NCBI RefSeq assembly: GCF_000311745.1
Contig: NZ_HE978531.1
Span: 124,001 to 188,000, forward strand
From: Anaerococcus obesiensis ph10
Lineage (GTDB): Bacteria > Bacillota > Clostridia > Tissierellales > Peptoniphilaceae
Direction of reading: 5' to 3'
DNA length: 64,000 nt
The position numbers and the translations under genes were made by a program. Shown piece by piece: positions 27,654 through 35,665 of this stretch; within the stretch, counting starts at the first letter, position 1, and each line of letters opens with the position of its first letter. Below the pieces are notes generated by a model. It did not search any database. It saw only the letters and a program-made list of their open reading frames with translations, and was not told the origin of the DNA.

Positions 27654-28945
27654 TCATAAATTTTATTTATGTCGCCACCTGCATTATAATTATTTGCTGC
27701 ACAGCCTCCTGAGCAATACATTTGTGCCCAGCAGTCTTTGCATTTTTCTTGGCTATATAAATTATTTTTTTTGAAATTCTTAATTATTTCTGGTTTTTTG
27801 ATTCCTTCAAAAACATTTCCTATTTTGAAATCGTCGTTTCCAACAAATTGATGGCAAGGATATAAATCTCCTGTTGGTGTAACTGCCATATATTCTGATC
27901 CTGATCCACAACCTGAAATTCTTTTGTAAACGCAAGGCCCATTGTTTAAATCTATCATATAATGGTAAAAAATAAATTTGTCGTCTTTGTCGATTGCATC
28001 TATTAACATATCGGCAAGTTTTTCGTATTCTTCAAAAATTCTTGGAAGATGCTCTTCTTTTAGGGCGTAATCCTCTTCATTATTTCCAACAACTGGCTCA
28101 AGAGATGTTCTTTTAAAACCTAGATTTAAATATGTATTTATATCTTCTGTAAAATCTAAATTGTTTGCTGTAAAAGTTCCTCTCATATAATATTCTTTAT
28201 CGCCACGATTTTTTACTAATTTTTGAAATTTTGGAACAATTTTATCAAATGAGCCATTTCCATCATGAGTTTTCCTAAATTCATCGTGTTTTTCTTTTCT
28301 TCCATCAAGAGAAAGAACAACATTTTTCATATTTTTATTTAGATATTGGATTTTTTCATCATCCAAAAGCATACCATTTGTAGTAAGGGTAAAATTAAAA
28401 TGTTTATTATATTTTTTTTCCTTACTTCTGGCATAATCGACGGTATTTTTTACCAAATCCCAATTTAAAAGTGGTTCTCCGCCAAAAAAGTCAATATCCA
28501 AATTAAAATGAGATCCTGAATTTTCTAAAAGAAAATCAATAGATTTTTTTGCGACTTCATCTGTCATAATTGCTTCAGGGCCATGGTATCGTCCTTCTTT
28601 TGCAAAACAATACTCACAAGAAAGATTGCAAGTGTGACTTACATTTAAGCACATTGCCTTTAGATAAGTTTTTCTTTTATCCAAATCAATGGTTAAATCT
28701 TTAAAATCATCATCTGAAAATAAAACTTTTTCGCTAACTAAACTTTTTACTTCATCATAAGCCTCATCAAATTGGTCTTGATTTATATTATGTAAATTTT
28801 TAATTTCTTTTTCTATGTAAGATTTGTCTTTATTTTTATTTAATAGGCTTATAATATCGTAAGAAATTTGATCAACTAGATGAACTGATCCGGAATAAAC
28901 ATCCAAAACAATATTATAACCCTTTGCTTTATATTGGTGTATCAT
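27560..28945 (-). CDS. scfB: SCIFF peptide maturase (thioether-forming radical SAM/SPASM enzyme)
   Basis: A 461-residue enzyme expected to install cysteine-derived thioether crosslinks in the adjacent SCIFF peptide. An N-terminal RRE-like peptide-binding region (residues ~1-80) is followed by the radical SAM motif CNLSCEYC (C106, C110, C113), FFGGEPLLN, and a C-terminal SPASM/twitch region with cysteines in GCGSGSEYMAVTP, YPCHQF, KCKDCWAQMYCSGGC and YDYGCKVF for auxiliary Fe-S clusters. It lies downstream of the peptide gene on the same strand, with a hairpin between. The length and the cysteine layout match the Clostridia SCIFF maturase family. Confidence 0.93.
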   Translation of the reverse strand: MIHQYKAKGYNIVLDVYSGSVHLVDQISYDIISLLNKNKDKSYIEKEIKNLHNINQDQFDEAYDEVKSLVSEKVLFSDDDFKDLTIDLDKRKTYLKAMCLNVSHTCNLSCEYCFAKEGRYHGPEAIMTDEVAKKSIDFLLENSGSHFNLDIDFFGGEPLLNWDLVKNTVDYARSKEKKYNKHFNFTLTTNGMLLDDEKIQYLNKNMKNVVLSLDGRKEKHDEFRKTHDGNGSFDKIVPKFQKLVKNRGDKEYYMRGTFTANNLDFTEDINTYLNLGFKRTSLEPVVGNNEEDYALKEEHLPRIFEEYEKLADMLIDAIDKDDKFIFYHYMIDLNNGPCVYKRISGCGSGSEYMAVTPTGDLYPCHQFVGNDDFKIGNVFEGIKKPEIIKNFKKNNLYSQEKCKDCWAQMYCSGGCAANNYNAGGDINKIYDYGCKVFKKRIEMALAVKIHEFLKESEKENA

Positions 28946-28989
28946 TTTTTCTCCTTAATTTATAGTAAAATACTTGGGATTTAATCCAA

Positions 28990-29016
28990 TAAAAAAATAA
29001 GGGGCTTGCCCTTATT
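28990..29016 (-). terminator. Hairpin between SCIFF peptide and maturase genes
   Basis: On the minus strand AATAAGGG, loop CAAGC, CCCTTATT and then a T-run. It begins at the peptide stop codon. It should end most transcripts after the abundant precursor gene and let a fraction reach the maturase, a common RiPP arrangement. Confidence 0.75.
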
Positions 29017-29161
29017 TATTTTTTGTGTTAACACATTCTTGGTTAGCAACTCCACAAGAAGTTTTGCAAGCTGATTGGCAAGATGTTTGACATTCGCCAC
29101 AGCCACCATCTTTTTTGCTTTTGTGAAGATTTCTTGTATTTAAAGTAATAATTCTTTTCAT
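29012..29161 (-). CDS. scfA: SCIFF (six-cysteines-in-forty-five) ranthipeptide precursor
   Basis: A 49-residue peptide. It starts MKRIITLNTRNLHKSKKDGG and has six cysteines at 21, 24, 28, 32, 36 and 43 in the core (GGCGECQTSC, QSACKTSCGV, NQEC), with threonine/serine/asparagine acceptors between them; the tail is VNTKNK. This is the nearly invariant SCIFF pattern of Clostridia. RBS AAAGGAGA lies before the ATG, and a consensus promoter (TTGACA/TATTAT) is 30-60 bases upstream. The maturase follows. In known SCIFFs the thioether bonds go to the gamma carbon of an acceptor residue; the biological role is still debated. Confidence 0.95.
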   Translation of the reverse strand: MKRIITLNTRNLHKSKKDGGCGECQTSCQSACKTSCGVANQECVNTKNK

Positions 29162-29189
29162 ATATGTATCTCCTTTTTCCTATAGATTC

Positions 29190-29218
29190 ATAATAACAAA
29201 ATGGATAATTTTTGTCAA
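29190..29218 (-). promoter_or_regulatory. Consensus promoter of scfA
   Basis: On the minus strand TTGACA (29213-29218), 17-bp spacer, TATTAT (29190-29195). It overlaps the 3' end of the decarboxylase gene, so the SCIFF unit is transcribed independently of it. Confidence 0.85.
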
Positions 29219-30555
29219 TTGATAATAGGAATGTGAGAATTTTCCAAAGATAAATCAATTCCCATAGTTTGAAGATATTTAATCTGGTCAATAATTTTTT
29301 TATTAATAATTTCTCCAGGAATAAGAAGGGGAATTCCTGGTGGATAGGCATAAATATATGAGGCAGAGATTTTGCCTTGAGATTTGTCTAGATCAATCAA
29401 AGAAATATCTTTGCAAAAAGATTCTTTAATAGATAATTTTTTTTCACATTCAATAAATTCAAATGAAAAATTTGATTTTTTATATTTTAAATTCTTATCA
29501 ATTTTTAATAAGGCTTTTTTTAATCTCAAAAATCCATCTTTCCTATCAAAAATACTTGCAATCAAAATCACATAAGTTGGGCTTGCCATTTCAATCTCGA
29601 TTTTTTCTTTGTATAATAAATCAGAAAGCTCATTCCCGTTAATATTTGTATTTTTGCAAGAAATAATAATTTTTGAAATATCTTTAGACTTAGAATTGAT
29701 AAATTTTAAATTTTTCAAATCAGTTTTATACAAATAAGTTAAATTTTCCAATAAGTTATCCCACAGACCATAAAAATTTGAAAAATTAGAAATCATATCA
29801 TCAATTGAGCCACTTACTAAATAAGATGGGGAAGATGTTTGAAATATTGCCATATTTCGTCTTAAATTTTTAATATCAATATTTTTATTTTTTATAATAA
29901 TGCCACTAGCTGGAGTTAAAGCTGATAAATTTTTGTGAAAAGATGTAATAGCTAGGTCGTAGGAAAAATTATTTTCATAATCGGATAAGATTGTATGAGA
30001 ACCATGAGCCATATCAACAAGCAATAAAATATTTTTATCCTTTATTATTTCTTTAATCTTTTTTAAATCAATCATAAAACCCTCATAAGAAGGAGAAGTA
30101 AGAAAAATCAAAGAATAAGAATTTTTTTCGATTTTTTTATTCAAATCTTCGTAATCAATGTCATAAGCCATATCATTTTCGTCTATTTTTACCTTTAAAA
30201 AATCTGCATTTAAATCAAAAAGCTCAATTGCATTAAAAACAGATTTGTGGGAATTTCTTTGGACTAGAATATTTTTATTTTTTTGGGTTAAAGCTCTTAA
30301 TGATGCAAGAATTCCACAGGTTGAACCGTTAGTTGAAATTATAAAGTCATTAGCTTTATAGATATGAGCAAGTTCATTTTCCATTTTTTTGAAAAGCCCT
30401 TGGGGATTATTCAAATTATCAAAATTTCTAATTTCTGTTATATCTCTTTCGTAAGAAATTTTTTTATTTAACAAATTTTTATTTCTTTTGTGTCCAGGCA
30501 TAGCAAATGGATAATAATCTTCTTTTAAATAATCATCTAATTTTTCATTTAACAT
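29215..30555 (-). CDS. Orn/Lys/Arg decarboxylase-like PLP enzyme (fold type I)
   Basis: A 446-residue COG1982-type enzyme. Near the start it has the family motif FAMPGHKRN, then GSTCGILASLRAL (cofactor phosphate loop), RNSHKSVFNAI, the PLP-binding DMAHGSH (Asp181, His184) and the Schiff-base lysine K208 in TSFHKNLSAL. The C-terminal AYPPGIPLLIPGE is also typical. It would decarboxylate a basic amino acid (arginine or lysine are the usual substrates of short Bacillota members) to a polyamine; the exact substrate cannot be read. The gene is a single unit upstream of scfA; its minus-strand RBS is weak (AAAGGATT). Confidence 0.88.
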   Translation of the reverse strand: MLNEKLDDYLKEDYYPFAMPGHKRNKNLLNKKISYERDITEIRNFDNLNNPQGLFKKMENELAHIYKANDFIISTNGSTCGILASLRALTQKNKNILVQRNSHKSVFNAIELFDLNADFLKVKIDENDMAYDIDYEDLNKKIEKNSYSLIFLTSPSYEGFMIDLKKIKEIIKDKNILLLVDMAHGSHTILSDYENNFSYDLAITSFHKNLSALTPASGIIIKNKNIDIKNLRRNMAIFQTSSPSYLVSGSIDDMISNFSNFYGLWDNLLENLTYLYKTDLKNLKFINSKSKDISKIIISCKNTNINGNELSDLLYKEKIEIEMASPTYVILIASIFDRKDGFLRLKKALLKIDKNLKYKKSNFSFEFIECEKKLSIKESFCKDISLIDLDKSQGKISASYIYAYPPGIPLLIPGEIINKKIIDQIKYLQTMGIDLSLENSHIPIIN

Positions 30556-30626
30556 TTTTAATCCTTTCTTTTATCCAATATTATACTTAAAAAATTTAAA
30601 ATAAATTTTTGAAATTAGACATTTTA

Positions 30627-30655
30627 TTTACATAATCTGTGATATAATGTATAAT
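30627..30655 (+). promoter_or_regulatory. Promoter of the LTA-synthase-like gene
   Basis: TTTACA (30627-30632), 17-bp spacer, TATAAT (30650-30655). Confidence 0.75.
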
Positions 30656-30726
30656 TGTATTGGAAAATTTACATTAATTTAACATAAAATATATAAAAAA
30701 TTCACAATTAGAAAAGAGAGGATTAA

Positions 30727-33288
30727 ATGAATAAAAATAAAAAATTAAAAATTACTTCGTTTGTAATTTCTTTGATTGTAATGCTTTTTATTCAAAGCTT
30801 TATTGAAGATTTTTCTTACAAAGTTTATACAAACGAAAAAATTGAAATTAGTCAATTGGAACCTAGTAGCCAATATTCGAATAATTTTAAAATTAATTCG
30901 ATTTATCAAGGCGATAAACTTTTAGACTTAAACAAGGTTGATATTAAAGGATGGACAAAGGCAAATACAAAAACGGGCTATCCAATTCAAACAAATGGTT
31001 ATAGCAAGGATAATAAATTAAGTATTAAACCTAGTCCAAGATTGATGTTTAATAAATTAACAGTAAATTTTGAAACAAGTCCAAAATATTCTACAGCTGT
31101 GATGACTTATTTAAAAGACCATACAATGACAATGTATGCTAGCTCATCTGATAATAGGTCATACGTAGATATTAATTACACAGACTTTTTATCAATTCTT
31201 ACACAAACATTAATTTTTATAGGCTCAATAGTTCTATTTTCATTTTTTATTTATAATTTAATAAGAAGAATAGAAAAGGCAGAAAATAAGAAAAAAGAAA
31301 TCTTATACATAGGTAAAGATTATATTTTGAATTTTTTAGTTTTTGGTATATCTGTTTATGGTTTGAGTAAACTAAGAGATCATGTAAATAATGAAATTTA
31401 TTTTACTTTCTTCCGTGCACCATTTACTTACAATGATTTGGTAGAATTTATATCAATTGTATTTTTAGCATCTCTTGGAATGAAAAGTATTTACAAGAGA
31501 AAACAAAACATAAAAGCACTTGATATGACAAATTGGATTTTATTTATCCTAAATCCATTCATGTCATTTTATATATTGGAATCAGCTTACAATCCAAATT
31601 TTGCTTCAATGGAAGTAATTTATATATTAATAAATGCTTTAATTTTATTCTTAATCCAAGTTTTAATATATATTGTAATTAGGAAAAAAAGACTTTCAAT
31701 GATTTTCATTTTAGTTTTATCAATTGCTTTTGGTATTGCTAATGATGCTTTGTATATATTGAGAGATTCTCCGCTTATACCAGCATTTTTGGGATCACTT
31801 GGAGTTGCAGCTGATGTTGCAAAAGATACAGTTATTCAACTAAATGGACATTCATTAATGGCATTTTCACTTGCAAGCTTGTGGCTTTTAGTAATTTCTT
31901 CTATAAATGAAGGAAAAATTACAATTTCCAAGAAGTCTTATGCAAAACAACTTGTTGGTTATTGTACGATGTTTGGATTGATTACTGTAGTTAGCGTAAA
32001 TTATTTTATCAAGCAAAATGGAGTTGGAGTAAACTTGTGGAGACCATCAAGAACTTATTATGTAGAAGGTTCCCCATATAGTTTTTATAGAATTTTTGCA
32101 AACCAAATTCTAACAGCACCAAGAGGCTATGATGAAAAAGAAGTAGAAAATACATTAGAAGAATATTACAACAAAGATATTGGAACAAAAGATAACAAAA
32201 AACCAAATATTGTAATGATTCAATCTGAAGCTCTTGCTGATTATTATGGAAAAGGAAATTTAAAATTAAGTGAAAATCCAATTGCTTTCCAAAGATCTTT
32301 AGAAGAAAATGCAATTCAAGGAAATGCTTATGTTTCAGTTCTTGGTGGAGGAACAGTAAATTCAGAATACGAAACTTTAACTTCAGTTCCTTTGACATTT
32401 TTCCCACTAGGAGCTTATCCATTCCAACAATATGTAAAAGAAGGTCACACATCAGTAGCAAGAATTTTGGAAAATCAAGGTTATGAAACATTTATAACTC
32501 ATCCAAATAAACCAACAAATTATTCAAGACAAGAAGTATGGCCAAATTTAGGATTTAAAAATATTGCATTTTTACCAGATTATGACCAAAACCCAAATAA
32601 TTTTGAATCAACAAATGGATTTTTAAAAGATTCAGTTGCTTATGACAAAATAAAAGAGCAATTTGAAAATAAATCTGATGACAAACCTCTTTTTGCATAT
32701 CTTGTATCAATGCAAAATCATGGTGGTTATACATCAAATATTCCTGGAGGCATCAAAGTTTTAAATGAAAATAATGGAGATGATCAAGGGGCAAGCCATT
32801 ATGTAAACTTGCTTAAAAAATCTGATGAGGATTTAAAAAATCTAATCGAATACTTCAAATCTTATAAGGAACCAACAATACTTTGTATATTTGGTGATCA
32901 TCAACCACAAAACTACGATGTATTTATGAAGTTGATAAACTCAAATGACAACTATACAAATAAGGATGTTTTCCATACGCCTCTTACTATTTGGGCAAAT
33001 TATGATATTGAAGAGGATAAGGATGTAAATATATCAGTAAATTACTTAATGCCATATTTATTAGAAAAAGCTGGTGGAATTAAATTATCAGCATATCAAA
33101 AATATATGTTAGATATGCACAAGGATTATCCAATTATTTCAACTAAACAAATATATAATAATGAAGGTCAAGAAGTAAGCAAAGATGAAGAATTTATAAA
33201 GAGAAATAATAAATTAAATTCCTTAATTTATTATGAAATGAAGCAAGATACAAAATCAAATAAATATTTTAATGAAGCTTCAAAATAA
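30727..33288 (+). CDS. LTA-synthase/phosphoglycerol-transferase-like membrane sulfatase-fold enzyme
   Basis: An 853-residue protein. The N-terminal half has about nine hydrophobic segments (e.g. residues 11-24, 155-180, 260-300, 305-345) with an extracytoplasmic stretch after the first. The C-terminal domain (residues ~480-800) is an alkaline-phosphatase/sulfatase fold: PNIVMIQSEAL at its first strand, the nucleophile region GGGTVNSEYETLTS with the threonine, SMQNHGG and the metal-binding FGDHQPQ. This is the pattern of LtaS-type polyglycerol-phosphate polymerases and related phosphoglycerol transferases; at 853 residues it is longer than LtaS (about 650), with more membrane segments. RBS AGAGAGGA before ATG. 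Confidence 0.88.
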   Translation: MNKNKKLKITSFVISLIVMLFIQSFIEDFSYKVYTNEKIEISQLEPSSQYSNNFKINSIYQGDKLLDLNKVDIKGWTKANTKTGYPIQTNGYSKDNKLSIKPSPRLMFNKLTVNFETSPKYSTAVMTYLKDHTMTMYASSSDNRSYVDINYTDFLSILTQTLIFIGSIVLFSFFIYNLIRRIEKAENKKKEILYIGKDYILNFLVFGISVYGLSKLRDHVNNEIYFTFFRAPFTYNDLVEFISIVFLASLGMKSIYKRKQNIKALDMTNWILFILNPFMSFYILESAYNPNFASMEVIYILINALILFLIQVLIYIVIRKKRLSMIFILVLSIAFGIANDALYILRDSPLIPAFLGSLGVAADVAKDTVIQLNGHSLMAFSLASLWLLVISSINEGKITISKKSYAKQLVGYCTMFGLITVVSVNYFIKQNGVGVNLWRPSRTYYVEGSPYSFYRIFANQILTAPRGYDEKEVENTLEEYYNKDIGTKDNKKPNIVMIQSEALADYYGKGNLKLSENPIAFQRSLEENAIQGNAYVSVLGGGTVNSEYETLTSVPLTFFPLGAYPFQQYVKEGHTSVARILENQGYETFITHPNKPTNYSRQEVWPNLGFKNIAFLPDYDQNPNNFESTNGFLKDSVAYDKIKEQFENKSDDKPLFAYLVSMQNHGGYTSNIPGGIKVLNENNGDDQGASHYVNLLKKSDEDLKNLIEYFKSYKEPTILCIFGDHQPQNYDVFMKLINSNDNYTNKDVFHTPLTIWANYDIEEDKDVNISVNYLMPYLLEKAGGIKLSAYQKYMLDMHKDYPIISTKQIYNNEGQEVSKDEEFIKRNNKLNSLIYYEMKQDTKSNKYFNEASK

Positions 33289-33294
33289 AATTTT

Positions 33295-33327
33295 CCGAAA
33301 CCAAGTAAATCTTGGTTTCGGTTTTTT
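33295..33327 (+). terminator. Terminator after the LTA-synthase-like gene
   Basis: CCGAAACCAAG (33295-33305), loop TAAAT, CTTGGTTTCGG (33311-33321), six T. Confidence 0.92.
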
Positions 33328-33342
33328 CATGTTTAATTAATA

Positions 33343-33351
33343 TGATATAAT
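33343..33351 (+). promoter_or_regulatory. Extended -10 box before the COG2426 gene
   Basis: TGATATAAT (33343-33351); no convincing -35 (TTTTTC at 17 bp). Confidence 0.45.
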
Positions 33352-33381
33352 AGCTACATAAGAATTTAAAAAGGAGAATCA

Positions 33382-33855
33382 ATGCAAAGTCTAATAGATT
33401 TTATTAGATCAAGTTTTTCAAATGAAATAGCCCTAATAATTATTAGCATGCTGCCTTTAATAGAATTAAAAGGTTCAATTCCTATTGGTCTTGCAATGGG
33501 ATTTAAACCAGTTAAAGCTTATATGTACTCAATTATTGGTTCAACTATTCCAGCAATTTTTATACTCTTATGGATTACGCCAATTTTTGCATACATGAAA
33601 AAAAATGCTAAACTTAAAAAAATTGCAGCTTGGGCTTTGAAAAAAGCTGAGAAAAAAGAAGGAAGAATAAAAAAATATGAATATTTAGGTTTATTTTTAT
33701 TTGTAGCAATTCCTTTGCCGGGAACAGGAGTTTGGATGGGATCTTTGATTGCATCAATTCTTGGCTTAAATAAAAAAAGATCTTTTATTACAATAGCAGT
33801 TGGAAATGTAATTGCAGGAGTAATTATTTATACTTTTTCTAGTTTTTTCTTTTAA
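33382..33855 (+). CDS. COG2426 small membrane protein (putative small multidrug export)
   Basis: A 157-residue membrane protein with the family features IELKGSIPIGLAMG in a re-entrant-like loop, GSTIPAIFILLW, a basic amphipathic loop (residues ~72-105), and IPLPGTGVWMGSLIASILG followed by a last membrane segment. Databases call this family 'small multi-drug export protein', but evidence for drug export is thin; the PLPGTG loop resembles DedA-type proteins. RBS AAAAGGAGAATCA before ATG. First gene of a likely unit with the LCP gene and apt. Confidence 0.82.
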   Translation: MQSLIDFIRSSFSNEIALIIISMLPLIELKGSIPIGLAMGFKPVKAYMYSIIGSTIPAIFILLWITPIFAYMKKNAKLKKIAAWALKKAEKKEGRIKKYEYLGLFLFVAIPLPGTGVWMGSLIASILGLNKKRSFITIAVGNVIAGVIIYTFSSFFF

Positions 33856-33863
33856 GGAGTTAT

Positions 33864-34769
33864 ATGAATATAAAAAAAAGAATTATAAAAGCAATACTGA
33901 TTATCTTAATGGGATTAACAGTTTTATTTGCAATTCAACTTGTAAGAGGATTTATAGGATCACAAATAATAAAAGATGAAAATAATTTTACAGGAAGTGA
34001 TCTTGGAGAAGGTAACAAGATTGAGCAAAAAAATAAAGATGAATTGTTATTTGTTTTTGCAGGTGTAGATGCAACTGGGGAAAAACTTGGTACAAGAACT
34101 GATACACTTATGCTTGTTTTGATGAATAAAGAAAACAAAACCATAGATATAATTTCTATTCCTAGAGATACAAGGGTTGATGTAGATGGGAATATGGATA
34201 AAATAAATGCTGCTCATTCTTATGGTGGTATGGACGATACAATAAAAACTATAAGAAATTTCTTGTCAATAGATTTAGATTATTATGCAGAAGTTAGTTT
34301 TCAGGCAGTAGAAGATGGAGTAGATGCACTTGGTGGAGTGGATATAAATGTTCCAGACCAAATTGCAACAGCTCAAAATATTGAACCTGGTCTGCATCAT
34401 TTTAATGGAAAACAAGCTCTTGATTATTGTAGGTTTAGAAAAGGCTATGCAAATGCTGATTTGGGAAGAATTTCTTGCCAACAAGATTTTGTTGTTCAAT
34501 TTATCAAAAATATGACAAGGCCAAAAAATATAATAAAAATTCCTGGTGTAATTTCAAAAGTAAGCTCAAACATGGATTCAAATATAAGTATGACAACTAT
34601 TTTATCTTTTGCTTGGGCATTTAAAAATATTGATGATGCTCAAATAAATACACAAACAATTCCAGGATACCCAGATATGATTGATGGAATATCTTATTAT
34701 ATTCCAGACAATGAGGCAACAATAGATTTAAGAAATAAAATATTATATAATTATTTATTAGAAGAATAA
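33864..34769 (+). CDS. LytR-CpsA-Psr (LCP) family cell-wall polymer ligase
   Basis: A 301-residue protein with an N-terminal signal anchor (residues ~5-24) and an extracellular LCP domain. Conserved features: LLFVFAGVDATGEKLGTRTDTLMLV, ISIPRDTRVDVDG with the catalytic arginine and acidic residues, NAAHSYGG, GGVDINVP, and LDYCRFRKGYANADLGRISCQQ with the R-x-R-x(n)-D-x-GR pattern. LCP proteins transfer wall polymers from undecaprenyl carriers to peptidoglycan. Nine bases after the previous gene and ten before apt. Confidence 0.94.
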   Translation: MNIKKRIIKAILIILMGLTVLFAIQLVRGFIGSQIIKDENNFTGSDLGEGNKIEQKNKDELLFVFAGVDATGEKLGTRTDTLMLVLMNKENKTIDIISIPRDTRVDVDGNMDKINAAHSYGGMDDTIKTIRNFLSIDLDYYAEVSFQAVEDGVDALGGVDINVPDQIATAQNIEPGLHHFNGKQALDYCRFRKGYANADLGRISCQQDFVVQFIKNMTRPKNIIKIPGVISKVSSNMDSNISMTTILSFAWAFKNIDDAQINTQTIPGYPDMIDGISYYIPDNEATIDLRNKILYNYLLEE

Positions 34770-34779
34770 AGGAGAAATT

Positions 34780-35298
34780 ATGGACATCAAATCAACAATA
34801 AGAGTAATTGAAGACTACCCAAAAGAAGGAATATCATTTAAAGATATAACAACTCTTTTAAAAAACAAAGAGGCTTACAAAGAAACAATTGACCTTATGG
34901 CAGAAAAATTAAAAGATTTAGATTTTAATTATATTATTGGAATAGAATCTAGAGGATTTATTTTTGGAGCAGCCCTTGCTGACAGATTAAATGTAGGATT
35001 TATTCCAGTTAGAAAACCAGGAAAATTGCCAGGAGAAATAAAATCTTTATCTTATGATTTGGAATACGGACAAAGCACAATAGAAATTCACGAAGACGCT
35101 TTGAAAAAAGGGGATAAGGTTGTAATAGTTGATGATTTAATAGCAACAGGTGGATCTGCAAAAGCTTGTACAAAATTAGTAGAATCATTAGGTGGCGAAA
35201 TAGTTTGCTTAGAGTTTTTAATAGAACTTACAAGCCTTAAAGCAAGAGAGGAATTAAAAGATTATAAAGTGATTTCATTAATTGAATACGATCATTAA
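34780..35298 (+). CDS. apt: Adenine phosphoribosyltransferase
   Basis: Salvages adenine to AMP using PRPP; 172 residues. Starts with the typical DIKSTIRVIEDYPKEGISFKDITTLL, has ESRGFIFGAALADRL, GFIPVRKPGKLPGE and the PRPP loop VVIVDDLIATGGSA. RBS AAGGAGAAATT before ATG. Its terminator hairpin is present twice, split by a repeat element inserted after the stop codon. Confidence 0.97.
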   Translation: MDIKSTIRVIEDYPKEGISFKDITTLLKNKEAYKETIDLMAEKLKDLDFNYIIGIESRGFIFGAALADRLNVGFIPVRKPGKLPGEIKSLSYDLEYGQSTIEIHEDALKKGDKVVIVDDLIATGGSAKACTKLVESLGGEIVCLEFLIELTSLKAREELKDYKVISLIEYDH

Positions 35299-35303
35299 AA
35301 CCA

Positions 35304-35540
35304 AACCTTCATTAATTTGAAGTTAAGAGAGTAGACAAACCCTCAAGCACGAATATCTGACTCCAAAAATTGTTGATTTCTAAATTTCAAAATTCTAAAA
35401 TCGCAAACTCGCTAACGCTCAAACAGTGCGATTTTTGACGAATTTTAAAATTTGAAATCAAATCAATTTTTTCTGTATGATATTCTTAGCATGAGGATTT
35501 GTATACTTTTTCGACAGTCTTAACCTTCATTAATTTGAAG
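35304..35540. repeat. Palindromic MITE-like element, copy 2, with 19-bp flanking direct repeats
   Basis: The element proper spans 35323-35521 (199 bp) and is a near copy of 6147-6344. It is bordered by exact 19-bp direct repeats (AACCTTCATTAATTTGAAG at 35304-35322 and 35522-35540). The right repeat forms most of the apt terminator stem; the left one is the same sequence six bases after the apt stop. So an insertion appears to have duplicated its target. No open frame. This element fills most of the 367-base gap between apt and the YbaK gene. Confidence 0.88.
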
Positions 35541-35548
35541 GTTTTTAT
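35522..35548 (+). terminator. apt terminator (distal, intact copy)
   Basis: AACCTTCA (35522-35529), loop TTAATT, TGAAGGTT (35536-35543), T-run. The proximal copy at 35304-35322 has lost the second half's outer pairs and T-run. Confidence 0.85.
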
Positions 35549-35665
35549 TTTGGTATATTTAAATAGATTCATAACTTTTAAGTTTTTAATAAATTTTCAT
35601 AATGTTTGCCTAAAATTTTAAAGGGTATAGTATGTGTAAGGGAAAATAATTATTAGGAGGAAAAA

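Noticed and set aside
29043-29351. A 102-codon minus frame across the decarboxylase end and the SCIFF gene
   Set aside because: Out of frame with both real genes, crosses the scfA promoter, and reads low-complexity Leu/Lys/Cys sequence.
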